Source: Gari tellinella (taxonomy: Eukaryota; Mollusca; Bivalvia; Cardiida; Psammobiidae). Taken from it: a stretch of DNA of 64,000 bases. The stretch covers positions 81,797,038 through 81,861,037 of the forward strand of contig OV277856.1 of assembly GCA_922989275.2 (NCBI GenBank), written 5' to 3'. The notes under the pieces were generated by a model. That model was not told the origin of the DNA, searched no databases, and worked only from the letters and a program-made list of their open reading frames with translations. Shown here piece by piece: positions 1 through 10,193 of this stretch (positions within the stretch are counted from its first letter, which is position 1; each line of letters opens with the position of its first letter). A program made the position numbers and the translations under genes.

Positions 1-122
1 ACTTCACTGCTTGTCATTTTGCAATTTACTACAAAAAAAACAACCCTAAAAAGTCTAAAGTAGACCAGCCTTTATTGCAAAGTGGAATTGTCCATTGAAA
101 GTTTCAGGGGATAATGAGTTAA
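1..122 (-). mobile_element. Partial TTAA-type hairpin MITE (family T1), cut by window edge
   Basis: The right part of a family seen complete at 1005-1250. It keeps the subterminal stretch reading GTCCATTGAAAGTTTCAGGG and ends at a TTAA at 119-122. Its central hairpin would lie to the left of the window. Confidence 0.5.
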
Positions 123-349
123 GTATATAAAGTCATTAAAGTGCAAACACATTAATTGCAGAACAATTTCATTATCTGCTAATAATCCTACACTGCAGCA
201 CTGTACACAAGTGCATTTCTTACAAAAGTTTATAGGCAAGCCACATATCAATACAATGAAGCTTCATTGCAGATAGTGACCTTGTCATTACCTGTACGCT
301 ACATGGTATTCGTGTTAAAGATATATACACTGTGCTTAACTTTACTCAC

Positions 350-478
350 ATCAGACATCAGTTTGAATTTGGCATCATCTTTCTCTCTGAGCAGCTGTAA
401 CAGCCTGGTATTCTGTTCCTGCATGTTCCCAATGATCTGTCCCATGGCATCCATCTCACTCAGCAACACATTCTCTTT
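350..478 (-). CDS. Internal exon of a Bre1-like (RNF20/RNF40) E3 ubiquitin ligase
   Basis: Minus-strand exon of 129 bp (43 codons, phase 0 to 0). It has a clear acceptor (ctgactacag) before 478 and a GTGAGT donor after 350. The peptide is a charged, Leu-rich coiled coil containing [21 protein letters not shown] and [12 protein letters not shown]. That order matches, from memory, the coiled-coil part of RNF20/RNF40, where LREKDDANFKLMS is a strongly conserved stretch. Bre1 proteins mono-ubiquitinate histone H2B in the nucleus; this coiled coil lies between the N-terminal part and the C-terminal RING finger. Downstream exons would lie left of the window. No 5' exons were recognised at higher coordinates, so long introns or an isolated exon copy are both possible. 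The reading frame is intact. Confidence 0.72.
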
Positions 479-830
479 CTGTAGTCAGGTAAAATTATAA
501 GTACATGTACAGTCAAATTGTGTTATCTTCAGTTTGCCTTAATTTAACATTTCCTTAATAAGTTAATTCCAGAAATGATTTTCATTATTTTGGCCTCGTT
601 TAAGTTAAACATATCCTTATTTCAAAGTTAAAATGTGGCTTAGCCACGTTTAAATTTTAATTAGGATATGTTTGACTTAAACCAGATAGAGATATTGAAG
701 TTTGACTTTAATTTACAGGAGTAGTTTACAGGATAAGGCCATGTAAGCTTTAAAGAAACAAAACAAAACAATGTCTCTGAAAACCAAACCAATTTTTCTG
801 TCTCCAAACATATATTCTTCTGCTTACTGC
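479..830. other. AT-rich intergenic or intronic stretch, nothing recognised
   Basis: No exon-like ORF, hairpin or named repeat was seen. It contains a short inverted motif around GTTTAAATTTTAATTAGG near 648-665 and otherwise simple AT-rich sequence. It may be intron of the Bre1-like gene. Confidence 0.3.
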
Positions 831-905
831 TTAGGCCAAATGAAAAAATACCTGTGTTTCCGGTAACCTGACTGACCCTAATTTTTCCCTCTGACCCACA
901 CAGAG
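831..905 (+). mobile_element. Left end of a GGCCAAAT-type element (partial)
   Basis: Begins GGCCAAATGAAAAAATACC and continues TGTGTTTCCGGTAACC. These are the terminal sequences of the complete elements at 13671-14300 and 50958-51590. No matching right end was found nearby, so this is a fragment. Confidence 0.45.
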
Positions 906-1004
906 CCCAACACTCAACTGTGAAAGTCAATAGAGCCTTAAATCATTACCCTTAAATACACATGTTTATGTCTTTGATTTATTCCTCCATTAATGATTAA
1001 CAGT

Positions 1005-1250
1005 TTAACACATTCACCCCTGAAACTTTTAATGGACAAATCCAATTTCCTATTCGGTTTAGTCTATTTATGACTTTATATGGTTATTTCTGCTATATGT
1101 TGTGAAAATACAAACAGTGCAGACATTGTTCACAGGGCTCCTTTAGGAGTCCTCTGATCTCGGTCTACACTGTTTGCATAGGACACATGTACTCTTTACT
1201 TTTTTTTTTAAATGGATGAGTATATTTGGCTCTAGGGTTGAATATGTTAA
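1005..1250 (+). mobile_element. TTAA-flanked hairpin MITE, family T1
   Basis: TTAA at both ends (1005-1008 and 1247-1250). Inverted ends read CACATTCACCCCTG on the left and, reverse complemented, CATATTCAACCCTAG on the right. The centre (1111-1175) is an imperfect CAAACAGT...ACTGTTTG hairpin of the AGGGCTCCT type. TTAA flanks with a CCCT near the end resemble piggyBac-type non-autonomous elements; the superfamily is inferred. No coding capacity. Confidence 0.65.
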
Positions 1251-1259
1251 AAATATAAG

Positions 1260-2530
1260 TTCCAATTCAAGGAATCTGAATGAGTACCATACAAAATATT
1301 TTCTATATCCTAGTAGAAAATAGCTTAAAGCAGACTAAAAGTAAAGCAGAATGCGCATTCTACTTTACTTTTCTATGCAGTGGCTATGTTTACGATGATC
1401 ATTGTAACTTAAATTATTGGAGTTGTCACAAAAAAAACCAAGACTGCGCGTTCAATAAACGCTTATGCCCCCGGTAGCATCCTTGACAATATACATGTAT
1501 TGTGAATCTTTTTTAAGTCCAAATTAGGTCAAGGTCAAAGTCAAACTGAGCTTGGGTATTATTGGTGAGTTGGTAATGGTTGGACATGGATATTCTTTTG
1601 AATCTACATGTAGATATAGATTTAACTGAAGTCAAAATAGTTATTTAAAAAACCTAAAGTCAAAATAGCTGTTTCAAAAACCTGAAGTCGATAGGTATCA
1701 CTTGTGATAAAACGCAATTCAAAGTGTAAACCGGTGTTATGTTGATCAGTCGCCCCAATTTACAAGTAGATTTCTACAATGAAGAATAAACATCGAAGTA
1801 TTAGTCTAAAGGAAATACTATATGGTGAAAACAGTTACTGAGACTTTTTGCTACCCTGTTGCGTTCACGCCTCTCAGTTTGCTACCCAGGGTGTTTTTAC
1901 CCTGGACGTTTCGCTACCCGTAATTTTTCCTACCCCCATTTTTACCCGTACAATTTCCCTACCACCCATTTTTTATTACCGAACTAAAATATATTTTTTT
2001 GTTAATGACTTATTGTTGTTTATTTACCCTTAGTACTTTGAATTCAGCATAATATATGAACATTTAAAGTGATAAAATTAAAACGTTTATTAATCTGAAA
2101 GTTGCAGTTGAAAATGAAATTAGCAGTTGTCAATTTTGAAAGGCGCTTCTGAAATTTTAATTTTATGTCTGCATCCATCAGACGCTTCTTTTTGTGATAC
2201 AAATCAGCTTTAGCAAAAATCCAATCAGTAAATCATTTTCTGCATTGAGAAGAGTAAATAAATAAAATTCTCTTTTATGGAGATTCCATTGGTTTTGTGT
2301 AGAAATGTGGCGTCTGCACAAATATTTCGTCAAAATTACAATTATAACTGTCATGGTTAGTTTGGATCCAGATTAGCATATATAAAAGTCTCTTCTATTT
2401 ATGTCCATTAAATACATAGGGGCGCGTGGGTGGTAATTTCATTGGTTTTGATCCAGATTAAGGAATAAAAATGTCTGATGTGAACGTGTGGAGACTGCAA
2501 ATATTTCGTCAAAATTGAAATGATTTCTGT
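1260..2530. other. Non-genic stretch with degenerate repeat pieces
   Basis: Holds a half-length CAGAATGCG hairpin core near 1323-1375 (AGCTTAAAGCAGACTAAAAG) without terminal repeats, GGTCAAGGTCAAAGTCAA near 1528, a short-motif array at 1848-1975 (repeated GCTACCC or TTTTTACCC), and three spaced copies of a GTTAGTTTGGATCCAGATTA-like motif between about 2355 and 2555. No exon seen. Confidence 0.4.
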
Positions 2531-2783
2531 CTGTTAGTTTTGATCCAGATTAATGAAAAACCTCTTAGTAAATAAATAACAATAAATCTTTCTTTTGTTT
2601 GTTAATGTCCATTTCTGCCATCTATGGGCTAATTGGACGCCCCTAAGAGAGGGGAGCGGGTACAGAGAACCCAGGCGTGATGCCCTACTCTTATTATCGA
2701 AAGAGTTCTCTGGTCCTTTTAGATGCCCAGTGTAAAGCACTTATACATCGGATCTCGGTATATATTCTCATCCCAAGGATTTG

Positions 2784-2852
2784 GTCTGGCAGGGGATCGA
2801 ACTCACAACCCCTGACGTCGCAAGTGGGCGTTTTACCACTCGACTACGTCCG
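2784..2852 (-). repeat. tRNA-like head of a SINE (pol III A and B boxes)
   Basis: On the minus strand an A-box-like TAGTCGAGTGGTAAAACG is followed, at tRNA spacing, by a B box GAGTTCGATCC. The acceptor stems do not pair convincingly, so this is a tRNA-derived SINE head or decayed tRNA rather than a working tRNA gene. A weaker relative is at 52296-52362. Confidence 0.5.
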
Positions 2853-2934
2853 TTTTATTAGAATCAGGAACCTATATACATTTCATATTAGAATAGAGCT
2901 TTTTAACGATTTTGGGAACATATTATCACACTTG

Positions 2935-2985
2935 ATTCCGGGTCGTTTCGGCCTTTTAAGGGGTTGGTTTTTTCGGCCCATTTTA
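2935..2985 (-). repeat. Short copy of the CGAAACGACC motif repeat
   Basis: Reads GGGTCGTTTCGGCC, the reverse complement of the unit repeated at 4700-4825, followed by a second TTTCGGCCCA. No ends or target duplication visible. Confidence 0.35.
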
Positions 2986-3257
2986 TTTTTTCTCTGTGAT
3001 TTATTAAAGTTTCAGAAAAAATATGTTGTCCAAAAACGTTCTTAAACATTATCTGTAACTGTGATATGTATTCCCTAAAAAATGATGATTTGCAAGTTGC
3101 TTTCGGGTGATAAAGTAAATATTATAGAATTTGTTCGCCCTGTCACGTCGGCCACTGATGTAAAGTGTTTCACCACAGTGTTTCCAGTTGGCACTTTAAG
3201 TCAGAGTCTTACGATGCGGTGTTATAGATAACATACAGATCAAATTATAATCAAATA

Positions 3258-3361
3258 CAGTAAAGCCTCTCTATTACGACTTTTTAACGAAGGCTAATTA
3301 ATGGATTTATTTATACATGTATAAAATAGAATTTAGGGAATGTAATGTAGAGGTTTCACTG
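3258..3361 (+). mobile_element. Short TA-type MITE, family P (CAGTAAAACCTC ends)
   Basis: Left end CAGTAAAGCCTCTCTATTAC preceded by TA, then GAAGGCTAATT; right end GTAGAGGTTTCACTG. This is a 104-bp deleted relative of the 206-bp element at 10508-10713, without the central hairpin. Ends of the CAGT..AACCTC form with TA targets are typical of pogo/Tigger-like elements. Confidence 0.6.
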
Positions 3362-3369
3362 TTACTTAG

Positions 3370-4070
3370 ATTTTTCTTAACACGCCGTAGGCGATAATCC
3401 TAAAATTTGCAGTGTGGATCCTGAGCAGACAGCACGTTCTGTCTTGACTGATCTGGGTGCAAACTGCCGGACACTGCTATCAATATTGTTTTGTAATTTC
3501 CTTTCAAAGCACTTTTTAACAGAATGTAAGAATAGGCAGTGCTCCGACATCTTTCGTTAGTCCTACCAGAGACCATGTAATTAGCTAATATAAATCATTG
3601 GTTGTTGGTTTTATTGCATTTGGATTTATACAATTTATCATCAAATGCCAAATAGCGCAGACCCTGATATATCATGTTTATAAGCCCTCAGACCTGGGTC
3701 TACACTGTTTGTACAGAACACGTTTTCCAGTCACTACTAACGTACTGTTGAACCAATTTTCCCAGCATTCAATTAAGACAACTTCCATTTTCAACTTTAT
3801 GACAATATACTCTTCGTATATAGACTTTTATACTACAAGAGATATATATACAACCACATATAACACAGAACTACACCAATATATTTACTAACTATTTCTT
3901 AAACTTACACTTGTATGCTGCTACAGATGCCTACCAATTCGATATACATCTTTTTTGTTAGTCAATTAATGGAGGTGTTAACACGCGGAGTCTGCCTCAT
4001 ATCCAACATACTTTGCCGACACGCAGCTTTAAGTGGTGGCACGTGGCAAATGATTAATTGCTTTAATGCC
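3370..4070. other. AT-rich stretch without recognisable gene
   Basis: Long weak ORFs occur here, but their composition is random-looking and no splice-bounded exon or domain is recognisable. One half-site resembling the GATCTGGGTCTACACTGTTTG hairpin arm lies near 3690-3713. Confidence 0.3.
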
Positions 4071-4076
4071 CCGCTG

Positions 4077-4358
4077 TTAACACATTCAACTCTATGGACC
4101 AGTACAATCGTAATTAACAAACAGTGTACATGTGAAGATTATGCTTGCCCTATGCAAACAGTGAAGAACCTGGCCAGAGTAGCTGAGGGCTCCTTCAGGA
4201 ACCCCCTGATCCGGGTCTGCACTGTCATGGAGAAATCACTGTGATTTCTCCATGGCACTGTTTGTCATTTTGCAATTTATTGTTAAAATCAACACATAAT
4301 AGTCAAATTGCCTAGACTTAATTGGATATGGAAATTGTCAATTAACAGTTTCATGATT
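4077..4358 (-). mobile_element. TTAA-type hairpin MITE, family T1, inverted, with a nested palindrome
   Basis: Starts at TTAA then CACATTCAACTCTATGGACC. The centre is a degenerate CAAACAGTG...CACTGTTTG hairpin of the AGGGCTCC type, and the right side ends near ATTAACAGTTTCATG. Within the right hairpin arm sits a separate near-perfect palindrome (4227-4255, CATGGAGAAATCAC and its complement) flanked by CACTG on both sides. Confidence 0.55.
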
Positions 4359-4699
4359 TAAACTACATTTTTTATTCTCAACTATTCTCTACTAATATAT
4401 CTGAACACATTGCTTAGGTTGCAGGTTCGTGCCTTAATGCAAAATCAATGGTGGTTCAGGATAAGGGTGCTTTTAAAAGACATTACATCAATTGAGATTT
4501 ATAACTATTATGTCTTTATCAGATCAGGGTCTACTCTGTTTTCACAGTATGTTGATGATAGAATGATTAGGGTCTAATCTGTTTTTACAGTATGTTGATG
4601 AGGGAACGATCAGGGTCTACTCTGTTTTTTTACAATATGTTGATGAGGGAACGAGGTTGTGCTTCATAATTATGTTACTATACATTACTGAAATAATAG

Positions 4700-4825
4700 G
4701 CGGAAACGACTCACCAAATGGGCTGAGGCGGAAACGACCAACCAAATTGCCCGAAACGACCCACCCCTAAAAACAGGTCGAAACGACCCAGGCCGAAACG
4801 ACTCAGGGCCGAAACGACTCGTTAC
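4700..4825 (+). repeat. Array of CGAAACGACYCA motifs
   Basis: At least six copies of CGAAACGACC/TCA at uneven spacing (about 4703-4822). The spacing is irregular, unlike a head-to-tail satellite. An inverted trace is at 2935-2985. No coding potential. Confidence 0.55.
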
Positions 4826-4859
4826 CCCACTTTTGGATTTTTATCATTGTTTCCAAATT

Positions 4860-5215
4860 GGGTTCAATCAATGGGAATAACTAGGCTGATCATCTAATCA
4901 ATTAATGCAATCTAGGGTAGGATATACATGGTGCAGTTCCAAATCACGCTAAAATGCCCCACCCACTCTTTTACAAGAGGTAGATCTATACTTTGCGTTA
5001 AATTGTGAGGCTATTAACCGGACAGTGTTTGTTTATTTTCCCAATTATAATGCCAAAGTGTGATAACAAAGTTAAAAGGTTATTTTATAAGTCAAGTGTT
5101 AAAAACATGACGGTTGTTGATTTGTCATGTGTTTTCGAGACCGGCCGGAATTTCATTGAATGATTGAAGAAAACTCAATTTAAACGAACATTTTAAAATT
5201 CATCTTTACTCTACG
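4860..5215. other. Non-genic stretch downstream of a transposon-type exon
   Basis: No exon or repeat structure recognised. If the exon at 5224-5399 is part of a minus-strand gene, this would be its first intron. Confidence 0.3.
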
Positions 5216-5223
5216 TTACTTAC

Positions 5224-5399
5224 GATATGTTTATCCCTGTTTCATTTACCAGGTGACCCAGAATCTCATCATAGGAGTAGTTCTGATAAAAATAATGACG
5301 GATAAGTGTCTCCATTCTCAGTGACGCTGTTGCCAAACATGCGTTATAACTTTCTAATTGTTTTATCCCTATCCCATGCGTTGGGGTAAAATCAGCCAT
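5224..5399 (-). CDS. Probable first exon of an integrase-type (rve-associated) transposon-derived protein
   Basis: Minus-strand ORF opening at ATG 5399 and running 58 codons to a GTAAGT donor at 5218-5223; without splicing it stops one codon later. The peptide ends in METLIRHYFYQNYSYDEILG followed by HLVNETGINI. I recognise the pattern (I..YF..G.SY.EIL..L...HGI.IS) as the helix-turn-helix-like N-terminus of integrase-core proteins common in mollusc and fish genomes. No catalytic core was seen on the minus strand to the window start, so this is an orphan exon or a gene with distant exons. Its 5' flank is the palindrome array at 5410-5845. Moderate confidence in the coding call, lower in the family. 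Confidence 0.42.
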
Positions 5400-5409
5400 T
5401 ACACCGTAT

Positions 5410-5845
5410 CGATAAAAGATGCGAGATCGGTGTGTCCTGTTAGGTTCTCGCATCTTTTTTCGACGTTAGACCACGTGTCGCTGCTGGCTCTGAAAAAGAT
5501 GCGAGATTGCAAATGTACATTCTCGCATCTTTTTTCGACGTTTTCTACCATAGATTACTATAGGATTGGTATACAAAATGTATCGAAAAAAGATGCGAGA
5601 TTGCAACTTGCATTCTCGCATCTTTTTTCGACGTTTTTTTAAAAGGCCGAAAAAAGATGCGAGAATGTACCGTTGCAATCTCGCATCTTTTTTCGACGTT
5701 TTGGACAATAGAATACTATAGGATTTGAGGTCCAAAAGTACCGAAAAAAGATGCGAGAATGCCTCGTTGCATTCTCGCATCTTTTTTCGGCCTTTTAATA
5801 AAATTGAAAATCAGAAAAAGTAGCGGTCCTAACAGGACACCGTAC
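5410..5845. repeat. Array of five palindromic hairpins (AAGATGCGAGA core) inside a wider inverted repeat
   Basis: Five successive hairpins share the half-site AAAAAAGATGCGAGA and its complement TCTCGCATCTTTTTT, most bounded by CGTCGAAAA or TTTTCGACG. Loops are 14-20 nt and several contain TTGCA. Two longer units also repeat the linker TACTATAGGATT. An outer inverted pair, GGTGTGTCCTGTTAGG (about 5430) and CCTAACAGGACACC (about 5829), brackets the array. Confidence 0.7.
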
Positions 5846-5849
5846 TTTT

Positions 5850-6390
5850 CATTTCTACGGCGGCCGTAGAAACACACGCCGCAGAGTGGCCGCCGTACGG
5901 TCGCCGTACGGCCACCGTGCGGCCGCCGTAACTCAATGGTCAATTTTCCTATTGTGCATTTGTACTTTTGTTCATATATGTAAAACATGTATATTATCTA
6001 AAAATGGATTTAGATGTTCTTAAATGCTGCCCAAATGTGTCCTTTGAGTTCATGGTGTTGTAGGACTGATATTAGTTGTGTGAACATGTAGCAAAACCAA
6101 GTTGTGTAGCAGGAGCAGCATTTTGGTTGCAGGGTATCTGGTGGGACTTCCACGGCTGCCGCACGGCGGCCGTACGGTCGCCGTGCGGTCACCGTACGGC
6201 AGCCGCACGGCGACCGTACGGTTGCCGCAGGTTTTTTAGAGCCACAAAAATAAAAGCTCGCCGCGCGGCAGCTGCAGCAAATGTGAGCGCAACACACGGC
6301 GGCCGTGGGAATTCTGCGGCGGCCGGGGAATTGCTACTCGCCGTAGAAATGATTAGCTGTGCGGCCGCCGTACGGCAGCCGCAGCAAATG
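5850..6390. repeat. GC-rich CCGTACGG/GGCCGCCG repeat tracts
   Basis: Two CpG-dense tracts (about 5858-5930 and 6150-6390) made of degenerate, often self-complementary units such as GGCGGCCGTACGG, GTCGCCGTACGG and GGCAGCCGCACGG. The surrounding DNA is AT-rich, so the contrast is strong. Related tracts occur at 46120-46350 and 46575-46820. ORFs here are low-complexity and are not genes. Confidence 0.65.
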
Positions 6391-7542
6391 TGAGCAAGGC
6401 AGACACTCATTCTCTGATAGCCAGGACAATTAGCCGTAGAGAAAACTGATTTTTACATGTCACGGAATCTTCATGCGTATGTCCTAGTTGCAAAGTTGTT
6501 ATGAAAAAAATCATCAACTCAGCATTAGTGGTTTTCGAAATATATACATACGCGTATTGGCACATTGCATCTTTTAGAGCAGGATTTTGAAAATAAAAGT
6601 TTTATAGACATATATAGTAAAATTAAAAGTAGAGTACTAGATAAGTCAAGAAATGTTTAGATGTTCAACACAGTATATAACTTTGACCTCGATATGGGTT
6701 CCTTCAGATTCTGAACTTGAAAATGTGTTATATCTTGGGGTTATTTATAAAATATAAGATGAAATTACATTTTAATTGTAAATGGAACACTTTAAAGTTT
6801 TGATGAAATGGTAACAAATAACAACATATTGAATCAAATATACATCAATTGTACACGCGAATGTGCTTTTGATAAAACCCCAAACATTTGCCAGAAATTA
6901 TTACTCTACAGATGGATGTTTAACAATTCACAATTGTCCCGTTCATTACTAAGTCACTGTCTCGTAAATTACATAAACATTGCTTTCCAATAGAAATGTT
7001 TCAAGGACTTCCACGTCTAAATTTAACTTTTAAAAATGTTTGGATTCGATAACATCTGACCAAAAATAACGCAAGCTTAAACGCGTCGGTCTTTAACACG
7101 TTTGACGCACATTAACTGTAGTCATCAAGTTCAACATTAACGTATTTCATTGAGATACTATTTCGCAAATTAACTAAGCTTTTTCAAATTTCAGAGTGTT
7201 TTTGGTTTGTTTTTCAAATATAACATACTAAAAAAAGTAGATCTAGCTTTTGGTATCAGGAAATTTCCTTATTATGTAACTGTTGATAATAATGTTGGTT
7301 CGGTCCCGTTCATTATTGGTATCTTATCGATACCAGTTTAACCGAGGGCCACTAATATTGTTATATACTGAAGACCTCACTGTAACAGTAAGACACATTT
7401 AACCTTTAGTCTTTTTTAAACACTTTAATTTAGTACATCTTCGTCAAAAACGAACAGTCTACCACTTTTACCCGTTGCCTTTGGGTCTGGTATAACCTTA
7501 ACAACATGTATCATAAAAACTAAATTTACAGTCTATATTCTA

Positions 7543-7670
7543 GCAGATGGTAGCTTAATGCAGGCTGAAATTTAAGTAAAACAGAATGCGCTTTAAGGCA
7601 CATTCTGTTTTAATTTCAACCTGCTTTAAGTGGCCACTTATTTTGAAAATCTAGAATCAGGCTATGGGGT
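7543..7670 (+). mobile_element. Core of an H-family MITE (CAGAATGCG hairpin) lacking ends
   Basis: TAGCAGATGGTAGCTTAATG leads into a hairpin with CAGAATGCGC and GCACATTCTG halves, then CTGCTTTAAG. The flanking GGCTGCCAT ends of the full family are missing. Confidence 0.5.
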
Positions 7671-7709
7671 AATGGCTTAAGCTGCTGATCGCGACTTGAC
7701 TTGCACTTG

Positions 7710-7774
7710 CAAACAGTTTGGATCCATATCATATGCCGCGTAATGCGGTATCTAATCTGGATCCAAACCGTTTG
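7710..7774 (+). repeat. CAAACAGTTTGGATCC hairpin module
   Basis: Near-perfect 65-bp palindrome of the GGATCC...GCCGCGT class: CAAACAGTTTGGATCC, central ATGCCGCGTAATGCGG, then GGATCCAAACCGTTTG. No clear element ends are seen at this site. Confidence 0.6.
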
Positions 7775-7867
7775 AATGAATGAACGATTTTATTTATCAA
7801 AGGTAGAATCTCACTTATTAAGGCGGCTTATCTACAAATATATTTATAAATTAGAACTTGCACAAAT

Positions 7868-8076
7868 AGGGCTGCCATAAGTTGATCTTGCAAAACCCTA
7901 AGATTATTTATAAACTTTCTATTTTTCAAACGCATTTATTTTAAGCAGGTTGAAAGTTAAACAGAATGTTCTTTTAGGTGCATTCTGATTTACTTTCTGC
8001 TTGCTTTAAGCTACCATATGGATATGCTAGGATAAAATAATAATATTTAGGAAAATCTGGAGGAATGGCAGCCCTG
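7868..8076 (-). mobile_element. H-family MITE (AGGGCTGCCAT ends), inverted
   Basis: Starts AGGGCTGCCATAAGTTGATC and ends ATGGCAGCCCT. The centre holds the CTTTAAG/CAGAAT/GCATTCTG hairpin characteristic of the family. Terminal form and 7-8 bp target repeats at sister copies point to a hAT-type non-autonomous element. Confidence 0.65.
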
Positions 8077-9918
8077 TACAAAGTAGGTGCATGTAGTATT
8101 CACGTGACCAGTACAGTGTGCTATTACGTCACATACGTATATGACGTAATATTTCGTTCTCACCTTGTCCAGAGATCATGATGTCACATATTGTATGTGA
8201 CGTCACACTGTCGCGAAAAGAAACACTTACGTCATGACGTTAGTTCATATTCTTTTATTTAAATAAGTGGGTTGCTAATAAATCATAAGAACATTTGTGT
8301 AAAAGAGAAACGTTCATATCCTATGGAATAATCAACGGGTCAATAAACCCGTAATCAACGGGACATCTAGGTATATCTTTTTAGCATAGATCTACGTGCA
8401 TAATTAAGCAAGATATTAGATCTACTCTAGTTTCAATTAGTTATAAATCATTACCAAATTTGTCATTTAATAAGATATTTTGCCAATTTAATGGAAATGC
8501 ATTGGTCCCGTTTATTACGTCCCGTTTATTATTTTCACTTGGATTTCTGTCAGCAAACCGTTTATTTGACGAACATATCAAATTGCAAACTCTTTGAACG
8601 ACTCAGCACTTACAGGTAGATAAAGGGAAAGAACTCCGCATGACTCACTCTTTAGCTTGGGTACACGTATCATTTCTAATACAGATATTGTAACGGACTC
8701 GTTCATTACTTTTGTAAAATTACGCATTTTGTCATGGACTTTTGGTCACAAATAAAATTCTGTATGTTTACAGTACACATTAAGTTGAAGCATGTCTAAA
8801 ACTAATACGACTCCTGGTGTATTGTAGGCAATAATTATCATATATTGCAGATGTATTCAGCGTCTAAGTAAATTATTAGTTAACTGTCCCGTTCATTTCA
8901 CAGAATTTGAAACACATGCACAAATTTAGCCAATTATCGTTCTTCTTGAAGTAAGTCTCAAATTAAGTTGCGTTGCACTTGATATCACCCAGAACTAAAA
9001 CAGTAATGAATTTTAATGATAGAATAGCATTTATTCGTTAGTATTTGCATCACAATTATGGATATAACGTGCCTGGAGACATGCAAAATGTGACTACCCT
9101 GTCATCTTTGGAGGGCTAAGGTGAACAACAGGGAGCACATTGTACGTTAAAACCTGTTTTTATTGTTTTCATTCATATCTCTATTCATGGCTAGATATGA
9201 ATGACATGTATCAAAACAGATACGTGTCAAATATAACTTATTGAATAGTGGCGACATCAATTGTCCTGGTTAAGGGAGAATGAGTGACTACGCATAATCA
9301 CTGGGCGTTTTAGGGACTTTATGAAATGTTCCCTTTTTCATCAAATAAATAGATTTGTTTAAAACATCAAGCTTTCTTGAAATATCATGGTCTAATGAAT
9401 GTTCATACAAGTTTCTCGCACAATTGAATAAAAACAAGTGAACAGTGTACATATAAGCCAGGGCCATAAAAAACCAAAACATCCGTCTTGTTAATAAGGT
9501 TAACAAAATATTTCATAGCGTGGTACTTAATTGCCTTTGAACTTAATGAACTAAACAAGGCAAGATGCTTTCCTTTATCCAAAAATAACTGCCAAATATT
9601 TATTAAAAAATCAGCGAAAAGCTTCAAAATTACGCCTTTTCCCTGGAAGATTTAGGGTTTTCGTGAAATTCATGATTTTTCAGTGATTTCATGTACTCCC
9701 TGATTTCACGTTATCCCTGTAATATACATTTGTATATACCTATTATATAACACTCCGTACACGTGTCATTTGAAGCGCTGTGTCTTATCTTGAACCAAAC
9801 TGTTTGACACTCATTACGATATTTCTTTATTTAGTTAACATAGAATTTAAATTTGAGCAATAAAAGCAGATGGCGAATGTTTAAGAGCAGATGACGCCAC
9901 GGTAGCGATATGAAGGAT

Positions 9919-10169
9919 TTAACTCTTTCCTCCCTGAAACTTTAAATGGACAATTCCAGTTTCCATTTGAGTCTAGTCCATTTCTGACTTTTAAGGGTTG
10001 TTTTTGTCAATTTTTGGCATTGTGACAAACAGTGAAGATCCTGATCAGAGGGCTCCTTTCGGAGCCCTCTGATCAGGGTCTTCACTGTTTGCATAGGACA
10101 AGTGTACTATTCACATGTACAATGTTTGAAAAGCACGCCCATATGCGGGACTAGGGTTCAAAGAGTTAA
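9919..10169 (+). mobile_element. TTAA-type hairpin MITE, family T1 (copy A)
   Basis: TTAA at 9919-9922 and 10166-10169. Ends CTCTTTCCTCCCTGAAAC and, reverse complemented, CTCTTTGAACCCTAG. The centre 10026-10091 is a nearly perfect hairpin with AAGATCCTGATCAGAGGGC and its complement. The paralogue in copy B is 47459-47709. Confidence 0.75.
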
Positions 10170-10193
10170 GCAGATTGACAGCTAAATTAGAAT

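Larger units (their letters stand above)
6402..9287 (+). mobile_element. 2.9 kb non-autonomous DNA transposon present in copy A, absent from copy B
   Basis: Copy B runs straight through this site (46821-46832, CAAGGCATTACG), while copy A carries 2.9 kb here. The ends are inverted repeats: left CACTCATTCTC...CCAGGACAATT (6404-6429), right the same two blocks in reverse complement (9260-9285). No transposase ORF is visible. Inside are a repeated GTCCCGTTCATTA-like motif (about 6930, 7306, 8505, 8518, 8695, 8889), clustered ACGTCA palindromes near 8115-8245, and nested MITEs. Target duplication is unclear: B has two or three different bases at the junction, so superfamily is undecided. Confidence 0.7.

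Noticed and set aside
5410..5845. CRISPR array
   Set aside because: Repeats are inverted half-sites forming hairpins rather than direct repeats with uniform spacers; the genome is metazoan and no cas-like ORF is present.
5466..6410. Several overlapping ORFs in the hairpin array and GC-rich tracts (both strands), also at 46436-46819
   Set aside because: They translate repetitive, Arg/Ala/Pro/Cys-rich sequence in many frames at once; they are artefacts of the CCGTACGG and GATGCGAGA repeats.
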